Positions 8,082 to 15,817 are shown, counted from the first letter of the stretch. The stretch is DNA of 53,431 nucleotides from Lutibacter sp. (GCA_021647265.1 JAKIVA010000013.1:1-53431); one strand, 5' to 3'. Numbers and translations are program-made. The notes: generated by a model not told the origin, from the letters alone.

Positions 8082-9077
8082 TTATTCAATTACTGGATAC
8101 ATGTTTATTTCCTTTTTAGAAAAGGCATTCCAATTTTTTTCTTTAAGAATCTTATTCATAAAGCTATTAGCACCATAGGCTATATTGCTTGTTTTATAAC
8201 CTATCAAATTTAGGTATGCAACTGCATAAGCTGCATTTTGACCAGTTGAACAATACATAGCTATTTCTTTATTAGTGGGAAGTGTGTATAAAAATGTATT
8301 TGATGCTAAAGATGAATTAGGTTGGTACTGTATTGCTCCAGGAATATGACCATTATTATACCTTTCTTGATTCCAATAATTTATAATATAGTAACTACTA
8401 GGATTTTGAAAAACTTCGGTTGATTTTATAATGTGTTCTCTATATGGTATTTCAAATGCTTTTTTTAATCTGATTTTTAGAATTTCTTTAGCATTAGTTT
8501 TTCCTGTGTTTAGAGTTGGGTAAATACCTTTTTTAGCTTTAGTATTTTTTGTAGTTTCTAGTTTATTAGCAAAAGTATTTGCAATATTTTTTTTCCAAGA
8601 ATTTTCGGCAAAATCTTCTCTCCAAGAACTCATTCCCCATTTCATACTATAAGTGTTATTATAACCAGCCAATCGTAAAAGGCTTGTATAATATGCAGCA
8701 GACTGACCAGAATAACAGATTAAAATAATTTTGTTGTAATCACTAGCGTTAATTTTATTTTCAAAATAAGTAAGTAATTCTGAAGCCTTAACATTATGAG
8801 CGTTTTTTAAATGTCCATATTCAAACCAACTCTCACTTCTAATGTCGATTATATGGTATTTTACATTCTTTAGATTTTTTTTAACTTCATTTGCAGTTAT
8901 TAAAGTTGGAGCCAATTCACTGTTTATAAAGTTGCCATTTTCTTCTAAATATTGAACAAGGAGTTCAAATTCAGTTGGGTTAGAATTAATTTGTTTTTGT
9001 TCTGAATTTTTAAAGCCACTGAATAAAGTTGTGGTTACAAAAAGTAATAGTAAGTATGTTGTTAATTTTTTCATCAT
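8082..9077 (-). CDS. Exported protein with two rhodanese domains
   Basis: A 331-residue protein with an N-terminal hydrophobic segment (about 5-20) that looks like a signal peptide. It has tandem rhodanese domains with catalytic loops CYSGQS (Cys121) and CSTGQN (Cys276) and the usual DIRSESWFEYGHLKNAHNV motif. A lysine-rich linker of about 60 residues separates them. It is a paralogue of the downstream lipoprotein. It is the first gene of its unit, and its upstream region has two GTAAC-type and one ATGAT-type palindromes. Likely a periplasmic sulfurtransferase acting on thiosulfate, polysulfide or protein persulfide; the donor is unknown. Confidence 0.83.
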   Translation of the reverse strand: MMKKLTTYLLLLFVTTTLFSGFKNSEQKQINSNPTEFELLVQYLEENGNFINSELAPTLITANEVKKNLKNVKYHIIDIRSESWFEYGHLKNAHNVKASELLTYFENKINASDYNKIILICYSGQSAAYYTSLLRLAGYNNTYSMKWGMSSWREDFAENSWKKNIANTFANKLETTKNTKAKKGIYPTLNTGKTNAKEILKIRLKKAFEIPYREHIIKSTEVFQNPSSYYIINYWNQERYNNGHIPGAIQYQPNSSLASNTFLYTLPTNKEIAMYCSTGQNAAYAVAYLNLIGYKTSNIAYGANSFMNKILKEKNWNAFSKKEINMYPVIE

Positions 9078-9147
9078 GTAAGTAATTTAAATTAAATAAA
9101 TGTCTTAATTGTTACATCTAAATTAATTACAGATGAATTCTATTTAT

Positions 9148-9161
9148 ATGATATTTGTCAT
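9148..9161. promoter_or_regulatory. FNR-like palindrome ATGAT-ATTT-GTCAT
   Basis: The second copy of the ATGAT-N4-ATCAT-type box, about 77 bases upstream of the rhodanese start codon. It is one mismatch from a perfect dyad. Centre-to-centre distance to the GTAAC box at 9192 is 44 bases. Confidence 0.6.
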
Positions 9162-9191
9162 GCTACTTGCAATAAATATTTATTCTTTATA

Positions 9192-9205
9192 GTAACAATT
9201 GTTAC
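9192..9205. promoter_or_regulatory. Palindrome GTAAC-AATT-GTTAC
   Basis: A perfect palindrome over all 14 bases. A second site with one degraded arm (GTAAC-AATT-GTTTA) follows at 9221-9234, 29 bases on. These are likely operators for the double-rhodanese/porin unit. Confidence 0.68.
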
Positions 9206-9321
9206 AGTATAAATATCTATGTAACAATTGTTTAAGTGTGTTTTTCAACTGTTATATTTTTTTTGATAATGTGTAGTGTATAAAAACTAAAAATTGAAAA
9301 AATTATTTAAAAAAATATGCT

Positions 9322-9361
9322 AAAAAAAAGCTGTTTTTGAATTCAAAAACAGCTTTTTTTT
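9322..9361 (-). terminator. Terminator of the seven-gene Psr operon
   Basis: A long symmetric hairpin, AAAAAAGCTGTTTTTGAA paired with its complement and centred on GAATTC, flanked by A and T runs. It sits 18 bases after the stop of the last pseudo-rhodanese gene and can work in both directions. Confidence 0.88.
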
Positions 9362-9378
9362 TATTTTAATAATAAAAA

Positions 9379-9978
9379 CTAACAACCACCTTCAGCCACT
9401 TTCTTTTTCTTTTTTATAAGTTTAATAACTTTTCTTGGAGCTTTTTTCACAATCTTAATTTTACCCGAACTAGCTTTCTTCATAAATTCGGCATAGTTTA
9501 AAGTAGGTTTTTCCAAAGGATAGTTCTCCACTATAAGTTTGTCATTTTTATACGTTAATTTAACGCAAAGAACTTTGATGTTTTTTAAACCTAGTTGTGT
9601 TAAAAGCAACCAAGCACCATTAGCCTCTTCAGGGTTCTTACCATATAAAACAATTATTTTATTTTCTTTATCCAATTGTTTAATGTAGGATAGTTGTTCA
9701 GACTCTAACAAATCTGGAACGTATATGTTTACTGCATTTTTGATATATCCTTTGTCGTATTCATAAGGGCTTCTTATATCAATTAAAGCACCATTAATAC
9801 TGTCTAAATCTTTTATTTGCAGTATGTAATCTTGTTTTATAATATGATTTAAACTAATATTCTTATCATTTTTAAAAACATTCTTAGGGCGTTTAAAACT
9901 TAAAACACCTATAAAAATTATTAAAATGAATAGTATAGCAGATATTGAAATTCTTTTTGTTTTTTCTAATTCTTTCAT
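9379..9978 (-). CDS. Membrane-anchored rhodanese-fold protein without catalytic Cys, C-terminal GGC tail
   Basis: A 199-residue protein. One membrane segment lies at about residues 11-27 with basic residues before it, so the rest should face the periplasm. A rhodanese domain follows (DIRSPYEYDKGYIKNAVNI at 67-85). The active-site loop after IIVLY reads GKNPEEANG, so the catalytic cysteine is replaced by Gly113. After the domain comes a basic tail of about 25 residues rich in lysine, ending VAEGGC with Cys199 as the last residue. The only other cysteine is Cys138. The tail is almost identical to that of the upstream paralogue (9999-10655), in protein and in DNA. It is last in the Psr operon, 20 bases after the paralogue. 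It may be a sulfur carrier rather than an enzyme. Confidence 0.82.
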   Translation of the reverse strand: MKELEKTKRISISAILFILIIFIGVLSFKRPKNVFKNDKNISLNHIIKQDYILQIKDLDSINGALIDIRSPYEYDKGYIKNAVNIYVPDLLESEQLSYIKQLDKENKIIVLYGKNPEEANGAWLLLTQLGLKNIKVLCVKLTYKNDKLIVENYPLEKPTLNYAEFMKKASSGKIKIVKKAPRKVIKLIKKKKKVAEGGC

Positions 9979-9998
9979 AATGTTATTTTAAATAAAAA

Positions 9999-10655
9999 TT
10001 AGCAACCGCCTTCAGCAACTTTCTTTTTCTTTTTAGTAAGTTTAATAACTTTTTTAGGAGCTTTTTTAACTACTTTTTGAGATGTATTACCAACACCAAA
10101 ATACATTCCAGCCGCGATTCTTGAGTTATAGATGTCAAAATCTTTTTTAGGAGCTGTTTCTTTCGGCATTTTAGGATTTATAATTGTTCCAAACCATTTA
10201 TTTAAGCCGCCCTCTAGCACATATAGGTTTTTATACCCTAATCTATTGCAAAGGAAATAGGCCTGATCTGAATAATAATTATCATTGGAATACAATACAA
10301 CATCAAATGCATCTTGATTTAAATAAGCTTCTGAATCTGATGATAATACTTCAGTTAGAGAGATATTTACTGCATTGGGTAAAGAATACTCCTCAAACTC
10401 TTTAGGAGTTCTTACATCCACTAGTAAAACTGTTGGATCTTGATTTATCAACCTGTCTGCTAGTTCATCGGTGTTTATGTACCGCTCAGTACTTAAAACA
10501 TTGAGTAAAAAAGCTTCAGGCGTAATCCCTTCATTTTTTTCATATTTAGGAAGAAGTACCAACCCTGCGGATAGAATAAGTAATATAGCTGCTAAAATTT
10601 GATACCTTCTAACTAAAAACTTTTTATATTTATATGATTTTGACATAATTTTCAA
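9999..10655 (-). CDS. Membrane-anchored rhodanese-fold protein without catalytic Cys, C-terminal GGC tail (paralogue)
   Basis: A 218-residue protein with a basic N terminus (about 6-17) and one membrane segment (about 19-35), placing the C-terminal domain in the periplasm. The rhodanese motif VDVRTPKEFEEYSLPNAVNI is at 79-98. The active-site loop after VVLY is SNDNYYSDQA, so the catalytic cysteine is replaced by Ser123. Remaining cysteines are Cys136 and the terminal Cys218. The protein ends in a basic tail closing with KKKKKVAEGGC, shared with its neighbour. The Gly-Gly-Cys end resembles the GGCGG carrier arm of SoxY, although the folds are unrelated. It follows the second YeeE/YedE half by 3 bases, so the two are probably translated together. 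Confidence 0.82.
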   Translation of the reverse strand: MKIMSKSYKYKKFLVRRYQILAAILLILSAGLVLLPKYEKNEGITPEAFLLNVLSTERYINTDELADRLINQDPTVLLVDVRTPKEFEEYSLPNAVNISLTEVLSSDSEAYLNQDAFDVVLYSNDNYYSDQAYFLCNRLGYKNLYVLEGGLNKWFGTIINPKMPKETAPKKDFDIYNSRIAAGMYFGVGNTSQKVVKKAPKKVIKLTKKKKKVAEGGC

Positions 10656-10658
10656 GGT

Positions 10659-11249
10659 TTAATAAAATACTTTTTTAACTTTTTTTCGTATTAAATCTGC
10701 TATGTAAAACAGTACAATTGATAGGATGGAAAATAGAAATATAAACCAATAAGGAGATATTCCTAGGGTATCAACAACAGTAATGTGACCAAGATATGAT
10801 CCTTCAAACATTGGTTCTAAAAATGTAAAGAATTCAGAAAAAATAAAAACTCCTATTAATATGCCAACTCCATAAGCCATTGCATCAATTTTACCAATTG
10901 CTATGGCACATAGGTCTGTTCCAGGGCAAAAACCACCCATTACAAAACCAAAACCCATTACAGTACCACCAATAATAGATGACCATAAGTAAGTGGGGTG
11001 AATATAAAGTTGGGATATATTTAAGAATCCTAAATAATCCATATAATAAATACCAATTACTGCTACTAATACCGCTGTAAAAAAGACTTTAAGTACCACA
11101 AAATCATAGCCATAAAATATACCTGCTAATTTTCTTGAAGAAGAAAATCCAGAAGCTTCTAATATGTATCCGAAAGCGATACCAATAAAAATTGCAATAA
11201 CAAAATTCCACTCTGTAGGAATCACACCATTAGGAATTAAAGGTCCCAT
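10659..11249 (-). CDS. YeeE/YedE-family transporter, half-size (second half)
   Basis: A 196-residue membrane protein with about five hydrophobic segments. The signature GGFCPGTDLC (about 105-114) carries Cys108 and Cys114. YeeE/YedE (TsuA-like) proteins carry thiosulfate or related sulfur across the inner membrane using conserved cysteines in such motifs. The full-length TsuA type has two pseudo-repeats; here the repeats are separate genes, with the other half just upstream (11270-11800, 20 bases away). The pair probably forms one transporter. Context with pseudo-rhodaneses and a PsrABC-like enzyme supports a sulfur substrate. Confidence 0.87.
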   Translation of the reverse strand: MGPLIPNGVIPTEWNFVIAIFIGIAFGYILEASGFSSSRKLAGIFYGYDFVVLKVFFTAVLVAVIGIYYMDYLGFLNISQLYIHPTYLWSSIIGGTVMGFGFVMGGFCPGTDLCAIAIGKIDAMAYGVGILIGVFIFSEFFTFLEPMFEGSYLGHITVVDTLGISPYWFIFLFSILSIVLFYIADLIRKKVKKVFY

Positions 11250-11269
11250 AATTATAATTTTTTTAAATT

Positions 11270-11800
11270 TTAAATCCAGTTTTTTCTAAAGAAGTAAGCA
11301 AATAAATAACCACTACCAAAAATGGTAAGTACCGTTATAAAGCCTCCTGTTGATAATACAGCCATACCACTTAAACCCGCACCACTAGTGCATCCTCTTG
11401 CTAATTGAGCTCCAAACCCAAAAAATGCTCCTCCAAGTAAGGCGAAAACCAATCTTCTTTTAGATGTTATTTTAGGAGAATGTTGTACAAATAATTTAAG
11501 TCTGCCACTTAAAGCACCTGATAAAAATCCGCCGATTAAAATACCTAAAGATTCAAATACTAGCCATGTATTCATAGGCGTATCATCTTTTTTAATAAAT
11601 TTTTCATAGTAGGCATTATTTTCGGCATGTGTTGGTGCAATATCATCTACAACAGTAACTACAGTACTTTTAAAAGCTCCACTGGCACCTAAACCTCTAC
11701 CTGTTATATAAAAAGTAGCAAGAATTAAGATTCCTAGTAGAAATCCTCCAAAATATGGGTTCCAATATACATGTCTGTTTTTTTCAATATTAACTTTCAT
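11270..11800 (-). CDS. YeeE/YedE-family transporter, half-size (first half)
   Basis: A 176-residue membrane protein with three or four hydrophobic segments and the motif GAQLARGCTSGAGLSG (about 130-145), where Cys137 is the conserved YeeE/YedE cysteine. Between the first and second membrane segments lies a polar loop of about 50 residues. It lies between psrC and the second half. Together the two cover the normal length of a YeeE/YedE protein. Likely role: import or export of thiosulfate or another sulfane-sulfur species for the reductase or rhodaneses in this operon. Confidence 0.87.
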   Translation of the reverse strand: MKVNIEKNRHVYWNPYFGGFLLGILILATFYITGRGLGASGAFKSTVVTVVDDIAPTHAENNAYYEKFIKKDDTPMNTWLVFESLGILIGGFLSGALSGRLKLFVQHSPKITSKRRLVFALLGGAFFGFGAQLARGCTSGAGLSGMAVLSTGGFITVLTIFGSGYLFAYFFRKNWI

Positions 11801-11811
11801 TTTTTTATTTT

Positions 11812-12771
11812 TTAGTATAAGAATCTTGTTAATTGTCCTGCATTTATCATAACAATTCTAAATATTAAACCTCCCATTAATACAAGAAGTGCAGGAACTA
11901 TTACAGGTACTTTAAATCCAATTACTTCTGTAAGTTCTAAAATTGCAGGTACTATTAATCCTAGAATAATTACAAATACAAAAAACATAACAGTATACTG
12001 TCCGCCAATTAATATTTGCATTGCTTCTAGTTGTACTTGAGATCCTGCAGCCATTCCCATAAACATATGTGTAATCAATGCCAATTCAAGAATAATTAAA
12101 GCCAAATCAATTTTACTTATTAGTTTACGTTCAAAATGATTTTTAGAAAATAATAATATAGCAGCTGCACCTGTTGATAAACCAGATGTTAAAAATAAAG
12201 GACCTAAAATGGCATTATTCCAAAGAGGCCTTGCATTAAAAGCAGATAATAATATACCTGTATAAACTCCTAATACGATAGATAATGGAATGAAGGCAAT
12301 TGCAATATATTTTCTATTTTTAATAATAAATTTTTCAAAAGTATTCAAGAATTTAAATTTTTTAAACACTTGTAATTTACTTTCTAATTTTGGATATGTT
12401 TCTCTATAATAGCTGAATACCCATAACATAGATAGTGGTGTAATAATTAATAATACCCAAGCTCCCCATGACATAGGAGAAGTTATTCTTACCGTAGTAT
12501 ATAATCGCCATACATATAATTTATGAGTTAAATCGAAAAACAATGCAGCTAAACCAACAACTAAAGCTATTGGAGCAATTATAGAAGCATACTTAACTGT
12601 TGCAGGCATTTCGTTTTCTTTTTTAAGAAGATAGAATAATGCTGTAAAAAATAAGATACCAGCAGCTAAACCACCTAAAAATAAATATAAGGATATTTCC
12701 CAGTGCCAAATTTCTAAATATGGATCTATTTTAGGAATGTGTCGTCCACTCACGAAAATTTCTTCTTGCAT
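11812..12771 (-). CDS. psrC: NrfD/PsrC-family quinone-interacting membrane subunit
   Basis: A 319-residue integral membrane protein with about eight helices, of the NrfD/PsrC (polysulfide reductase chain C) type. These anchor a ferredoxin and a molybdenum subunit to the membrane and exchange electrons with quinone. The N-terminal part WHWEISLYLFLGGLAAG is characteristic. It is third in the operon, 9 bases after psrB. With a TAT-exported catalytic subunit, the complex should face the periplasm. The gene symbol indicates subunit type; the substrate is not proven. Confidence 0.88.
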   Translation of the reverse strand: MQEEIFVSGRHIPKIDPYLEIWHWEISLYLFLGGLAAGILFFTALFYLLKKENEMPATVKYASIIAPIALVVGLAALFFDLTHKLYVWRLYTTVRITSPMSWGAWVLLIITPLSMLWVFSYYRETYPKLESKLQVFKKFKFLNTFEKFIIKNRKYIAIAFIPLSIVLGVYTGILLSAFNARPLWNNAILGPLFLTSGLSTGAAAILLFSKNHFERKLISKIDLALIILELALITHMFMGMAAGSQVQLEAMQILIGGQYTVMFFVFVIILGLIVPAILELTEVIGFKVPVIVPALLVLMGGLIFRIVMINAGQLTRFLY

Positions 12772-12780
12772 AATAATATT

Positions 12781-13317
12781 TTATTTAATTAAATAATATA
12801 CGTTTGGACTTGTTCCTGCTTCAGGTGCCAAAACTTTGTGTTTTCTAGTTTTTAGTAATTCTGATATTTCACTTGTAGGGTCATCTAAATCACCAAAATA
12901 CATACATTTTGTAGGGCAAACTTCTACACAAGCAGGTTGTTTGCCTTTCTCGAGTCTATGATGACAGAAAGTACATTTATCTACATATCCGTCAGGATGT
13001 TGGTATCTGGCATCATAAGGGCAAGATTCAATACACGCACCACATCCAATACATTCATCTTCTGTTACCATTACAATTCCACCTTCTACAATATGACTGG
13101 CACCTGTAGGGCAACAACGTACACAAGGGGCATTATCACAGTGGTTACAACGTTCAGATTTTAGTTCTAAATCTATTGTAGGGTATGCTCCATTCACTGT
13201 TTCAGTTACCCAATCTCTACAATATCCCATTGGAACATTGTTTTCGGTTTGACAAGCCACTACACAATCACTACATCCAACACATTTTAATGTGTCAATT
13301 ACCATTGCATATCTCAT
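12781..13317 (-). CDS. psrB: PsrB/PhsB-type ferredoxin subunit with four [4Fe-4S] motifs
   Basis: A 178-residue electron-transfer subunit with cysteine groups of the DmsB/PsrB/PhsB type. They start C-x2-C-x2-C-x3-C at residues 12-22, continue with RCNHCDNAPCVRCCP and ECIGCGACIESCP, and end with CTFCHHR and CVEVCPTKC. This is enough for four [4Fe-4S] clusters linking the molybdenum subunit to the membrane subunit. The start codon overlaps the end of psrA by 4 bases. There is no signal peptide, consistent with co-export with the TAT-bearing subunit. Confidence 0.93.
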   Translation of the reverse strand: MRYAMVIDTLKCVGCSDCVVACQTENNVPMGYCRDWVTETVNGAYPTIDLELKSERCNHCDNAPCVRCCPTGASHIVEGGIVMVTEDECIGCGACIESCPYDARYQHPDGYVDKCTFCHHRLEKGKQPACVEVCPTKCMYFGDLDDPTSEISELLKTRKHKVLAPEAGTSPNVYYLIK

Positions 13318-15557
13318 ATTTCAGTATTTTTATGTGGATTTTCAGTTAAAATTTTCACGAAATTACCTCTAAGCCCTGTTCCTCCCATTAATGGGTCAAT
13401 AGCGACTTTAGAAATCATTTGTGTGTCACTTATACCTTTACCATAGGCTCTAGTTAACTTTTTATCATTATGACCAAAGCCGTGGTATAAATACACAGAA
13501 TCCCATCGTATTCTTTCGGTTACTCGTACTTTGATTGAAAATGTAGATACAATTCCATCTTGGTTTTCTAGCCAAACAACTTGTTCATTTTTCAAATCTA
13601 AGAGTCTTGCAACTTTTGGATTTATCCATAATTTATTGGTGTGTTTTAGCTCGCTTAAATTAGGGTTGTTAATAGTTCTACTAAAAGTATGCATAGGAGA
13701 TCTACCATAATTCAATCTGTAAAAACCTTGGGGTGGTTCAGGGTGTGGAGTATAAACAGGCATTGGATCAAACCCTTTTGAGGCTAATTCATCAGAATAG
13801 AATTCAATTTTACCACTATTAGTTGCAAATTCGTAATCCTGACCTTTTTCTAAGAAGAGAGGGCCAGATTTTCTTTCGAATTTTTTAACTCCAACCTTTT
13901 TCATTTCATCTAGTGAAGTGCCTAATTTATTTAATTGCCATTTTATAACATCTTCAAAATCGTCATAATCAAAATAGTCATGCAACCCTAAACGCTCACC
14001 TATTTGTTTGCTAATCCACCAAGCGGGTTTAGATTTATATTTAGGTTTTGCAACAGGTTGCCTTAATGCAATTGAAGGCTCTCTGTTTGTTGCAGATCTA
14101 ATACCATCGTATCGTTCTAAGTAGGTACATTCAGGCAATACAACATCTGCGTAGCCTGTAATTTCCATAGGCATAGTATCAATTACAACAAAAAACTCTA
14201 AGGCATCCATTGCTTTTAATATCATTTCTCTATCTGGTACTGTATTAATTAAATTTGTACCAGCAACAATCCAGCCTTTTATAGGGTGTTCAGCATCTTC
14301 GTTAGGTATTGTCGCTTTTATTAACTCAGAAGTAATACCCATTTCTGCATATGGATATTTTTCTCCAATTTCTTCCCATCCCCATTTTGGAATAGGATAG
14401 GCAGGATGTGGGTATTTAGGTATTTTAACTTTTTCTTTAAAGTAAAAACCACCTCTTTGTCCCCAAGAACCTAATAATCCGTTTAACATTGCTATAGCTC
14501 TTTCTCTTTGAGAATCATCACCATACCAAACAACATGACGTCCAGGGTGAATAATGGTAGAAGGAGCTGCAGCAGCCATAATACGAGCAGTTTTTCTAAT
14601 TTCTTCAGGTTTTATGGTTGTTATACCATAAGCCCATTCAGGAGTAAAATCTTTAACGTGTTCTTTAAGTTCCTTAAGACCATACCCATATTTATCAACA
14701 TATTCTTTATTGTAAAGATTTTCATAAATAAGTACATGCATCCAAGCCAATAATAATGCAATATCGGTTGAAGGCTTAATAGCTAACCAATGTTCAGATT
14801 TACTTGCTGCGGTAGATAATCTAGGATCAACAGTTATTATAGTAGCTCCATTATCTATGGCATCAGACATTTCTTGTACTTGTGTATTGTGCATATTTTC
14901 ACCAATATGAGATCCAATAAGTACCAAACACTTAGTATCTCTAATGTCTGTTGGTTCAGGAGATCCAATCCAAGAACCTACTGTTAAGCCAAACCCCGTT
15001 TCTCTAGGACCTCTACATTGTGCATAGGCAGGTTCAGCAATGGTATCAGAACCATAAGATTTGAACAAATGCTCTAAGTGACTTCCTGGTGAACCATGTT
15101 TTAATAACGCAAAACTTTCTGCTCCATATTTAGATTTTATAGCTTTCATTTTAGATGCAATTAAATCTAAAGCTTCGTCCCAAGAGGCCTCTCTATACGT
15201 TTGTTCACCATTAATTGTTGTTCTGATTAAAGGAGTTTTAAGTCTGTCACCATCATTATACATACCAACACCGCCAGTTCCTCTTGGACATAAGCGTCCG
15301 TTACAATGTGGGTCAATTTCATTCCCTTTCAATTTAATAATTTCACCTTCCTCATTTGTATATGCCCAAGCAGCACATTTCCAGAAGCATACCTCACAAT
15401 AAGTAGCAGTTCGTTTAAATTTATCAGCAATATTTTGTTTTACTAAATCATCTAAATATGTGTTAGCTCCAAACATATTTAAAGCTGATGTTGACGCTGC
15501 TACACCTCCTAAGCCTAAGGCTGAAATTTTAATAAACTTTCTTCTTGATGTAGTCAT
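13314..15557 (-). CDS. psrA: Molybdopterin (bis-PGD) oxidoreductase, PsrA/PhsA-like catalytic subunit
   Basis: A 747-residue DMSO-reductase-family enzyme. A twin-arginine signal (SRRKFIK, residues 4-10, then a hydrophobic stretch to about 27) implies export folded with its partner. Cys54, Cys57, Cys61 and Cys90 form the [4Fe-4S] site. Cys181 in AQCRGPRETGF is the likely molybdenum ligand, as in polysulfide and thiosulfate reductases rather than serine- or aspartate-ligated relatives. It is the first gene of the seven-gene operon and shares its divergent promoter with the 12-haem cytochrome. Related Cys-ligated enzymes reduce polysulfide or thiosulfate, or oxidise sulfite (SoeA, cytoplasmic). 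The TAT signal argues for a Psr/Phs-like periplasmic enzyme. Exact substrate is open. Confidence 0.87.
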   Translation of the reverse strand: MTTSRRKFIKISALGLGGVAASTSALNMFGANTYLDDLVKQNIADKFKRTATYCEVCFWKCAAWAYTNEEGEIIKLKGNEIDPHCNGRLCPRGTGGVGMYNDGDRLKTPLIRTTINGEQTYREASWDEALDLIASKMKAIKSKYGAESFALLKHGSPGSHLEHLFKSYGSDTIAEPAYAQCRGPRETGFGLTVGSWIGSPEPTDIRDTKCLVLIGSHIGENMHNTQVQEMSDAIDNGATIITVDPRLSTAASKSEHWLAIKPSTDIALLLAWMHVLIYENLYNKEYVDKYGYGLKELKEHVKDFTPEWAYGITTIKPEEIRKTARIMAAAAPSTIIHPGRHVVWYGDDSQRERAIAMLNGLLGSWGQRGGFYFKEKVKIPKYPHPAYPIPKWGWEEIGEKYPYAEMGITSELIKATIPNEDAEHPIKGWIVAGTNLINTVPDREMILKAMDALEFFVVIDTMPMEITGYADVVLPECTYLERYDGIRSATNREPSIALRQPVAKPKYKSKPAWWISKQIGERLGLHDYFDYDDFEDVIKWQLNKLGTSLDEMKKVGVKKFERKSGPLFLEKGQDYEFATNSGKIEFYSDELASKGFDPMPVYTPHPEPPQGFYRLNYGRSPMHTFSRTINNPNLSELKHTNKLWINPKVARLLDLKNEQVVWLENQDGIVSTFSIKVRVTERIRWDSVYLYHGFGHNDKKLTRAYGKGISDTQMISKVAIDPLMGGTGLRGNFVKILTENPHKNTEI

Positions 15558-15610
15558 AAGTATATCTATTTTTACAGGTGTAAAGGTATTTACTAATTAA
15601 ATTTATGTAT

Positions 15611-15624
15611 ATGATAAATATCAT
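15611..15624. promoter_or_regulatory. FNR-like palindrome ATGAT-AAAT-ATCAT
   Basis: The arms are perfect. This is the best copy of the ATGAT-N4-ATCAT box and resembles the Fnr consensus TTGAT-N4-ATCAA. It lies about 55 bases upstream of the psrA start codon, near where an activator would sit. Confidence 0.65.
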
Positions 15625-15652
15625 AAAAAAATGCCTGTAATCAATAAATACG

Positions 15653-15666
15653 GTAACATTGGTTAC
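15653..15666. promoter_or_regulatory. Palindrome GTAAC-ATTG-GTTAC
   Basis: The arms are perfect. The 14 bases are the exact reverse complement of the sqr operator at 3110-3123. The centre is 42 bases from the FNR-like dyad and 44 bases from the next GTAAC dyad. Confidence 0.68.
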
Positions 15667-15696
15667 AGTAAGTATCTGTAAATCAATAAATTATAT

Positions 15697-15710
15697 GTAA
15701 CTTTGGTTAC
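15697..15710. promoter_or_regulatory. Palindrome GTAAC-TTTG-GTTAC containing TAACTTTG
   Basis: A palindromic operator that includes a perfect -7 element TAACTTTG (15698-15705, + strand). If it drives the cytochrome gene (start 15818), the leader would be about 105 bases and the regulator would compete with sigma factor at this site. Confidence 0.6.
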
Positions 15711-15794
15711 TTAAAGGGGGTAATAGACTGTTTTGAAATGGATTAGATTTAGACTGAAATTCTATATGTTTTCAGAACAAAAATATTATTGTTG

Positions 15795-15802
15795 TAAATT
15801 TG
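15795..15802 (+). promoter_or_regulatory. -7 element TAAATTTG before the 12-haem cytochrome
   Basis: A full match to TAnnTTTG, 15 bases before the ATG at 15818. Use of this promoter would give a very short leader. It competes with the site at 15698-15705 as the true promoter. Confidence 0.4.
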
Positions 15803-15817
15803 AACATATTTAAATTT

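Larger units (their letters stand above)
9078..9378. promoter_or_regulatory. Intergenic region with operators and a terminator
   Basis: This 301-base gap has no gene. From right to left it holds the terminator of the seven-gene Psr operon (9322-9361), two GTAAC-type sites (9192-9205 perfect, 9221-9234 with one arm degraded to GTTTA) and one ATGAT-N4-GTCAT site (9148-9161). These sit 70-160 bases upstream of the rhodanese gene at 9077. Confidence 0.7.
15558..15817. promoter_or_regulatory. Divergent control region of the Psr operon and the 12-haem cytochrome
   Basis: No gene is seen in this 260-base gap. It carries one ATGAT-type dyad (15611-15624), two GTAAC-type dyads (15653-15666 and 15697-15710), and a TAnnTTTG element near the cytochrome (15795-15802). 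The arrangement suits joint control of both transcription directions. Confidence 0.65.

Noticed and set aside
13314..15557. Nitrate reductase or formate dehydrogenase
   Set aside because: The ligand region has a cysteine, not aspartate or selenocysteine, and the neighbours are all sulfur-related with PsrB/PsrC-type partners.
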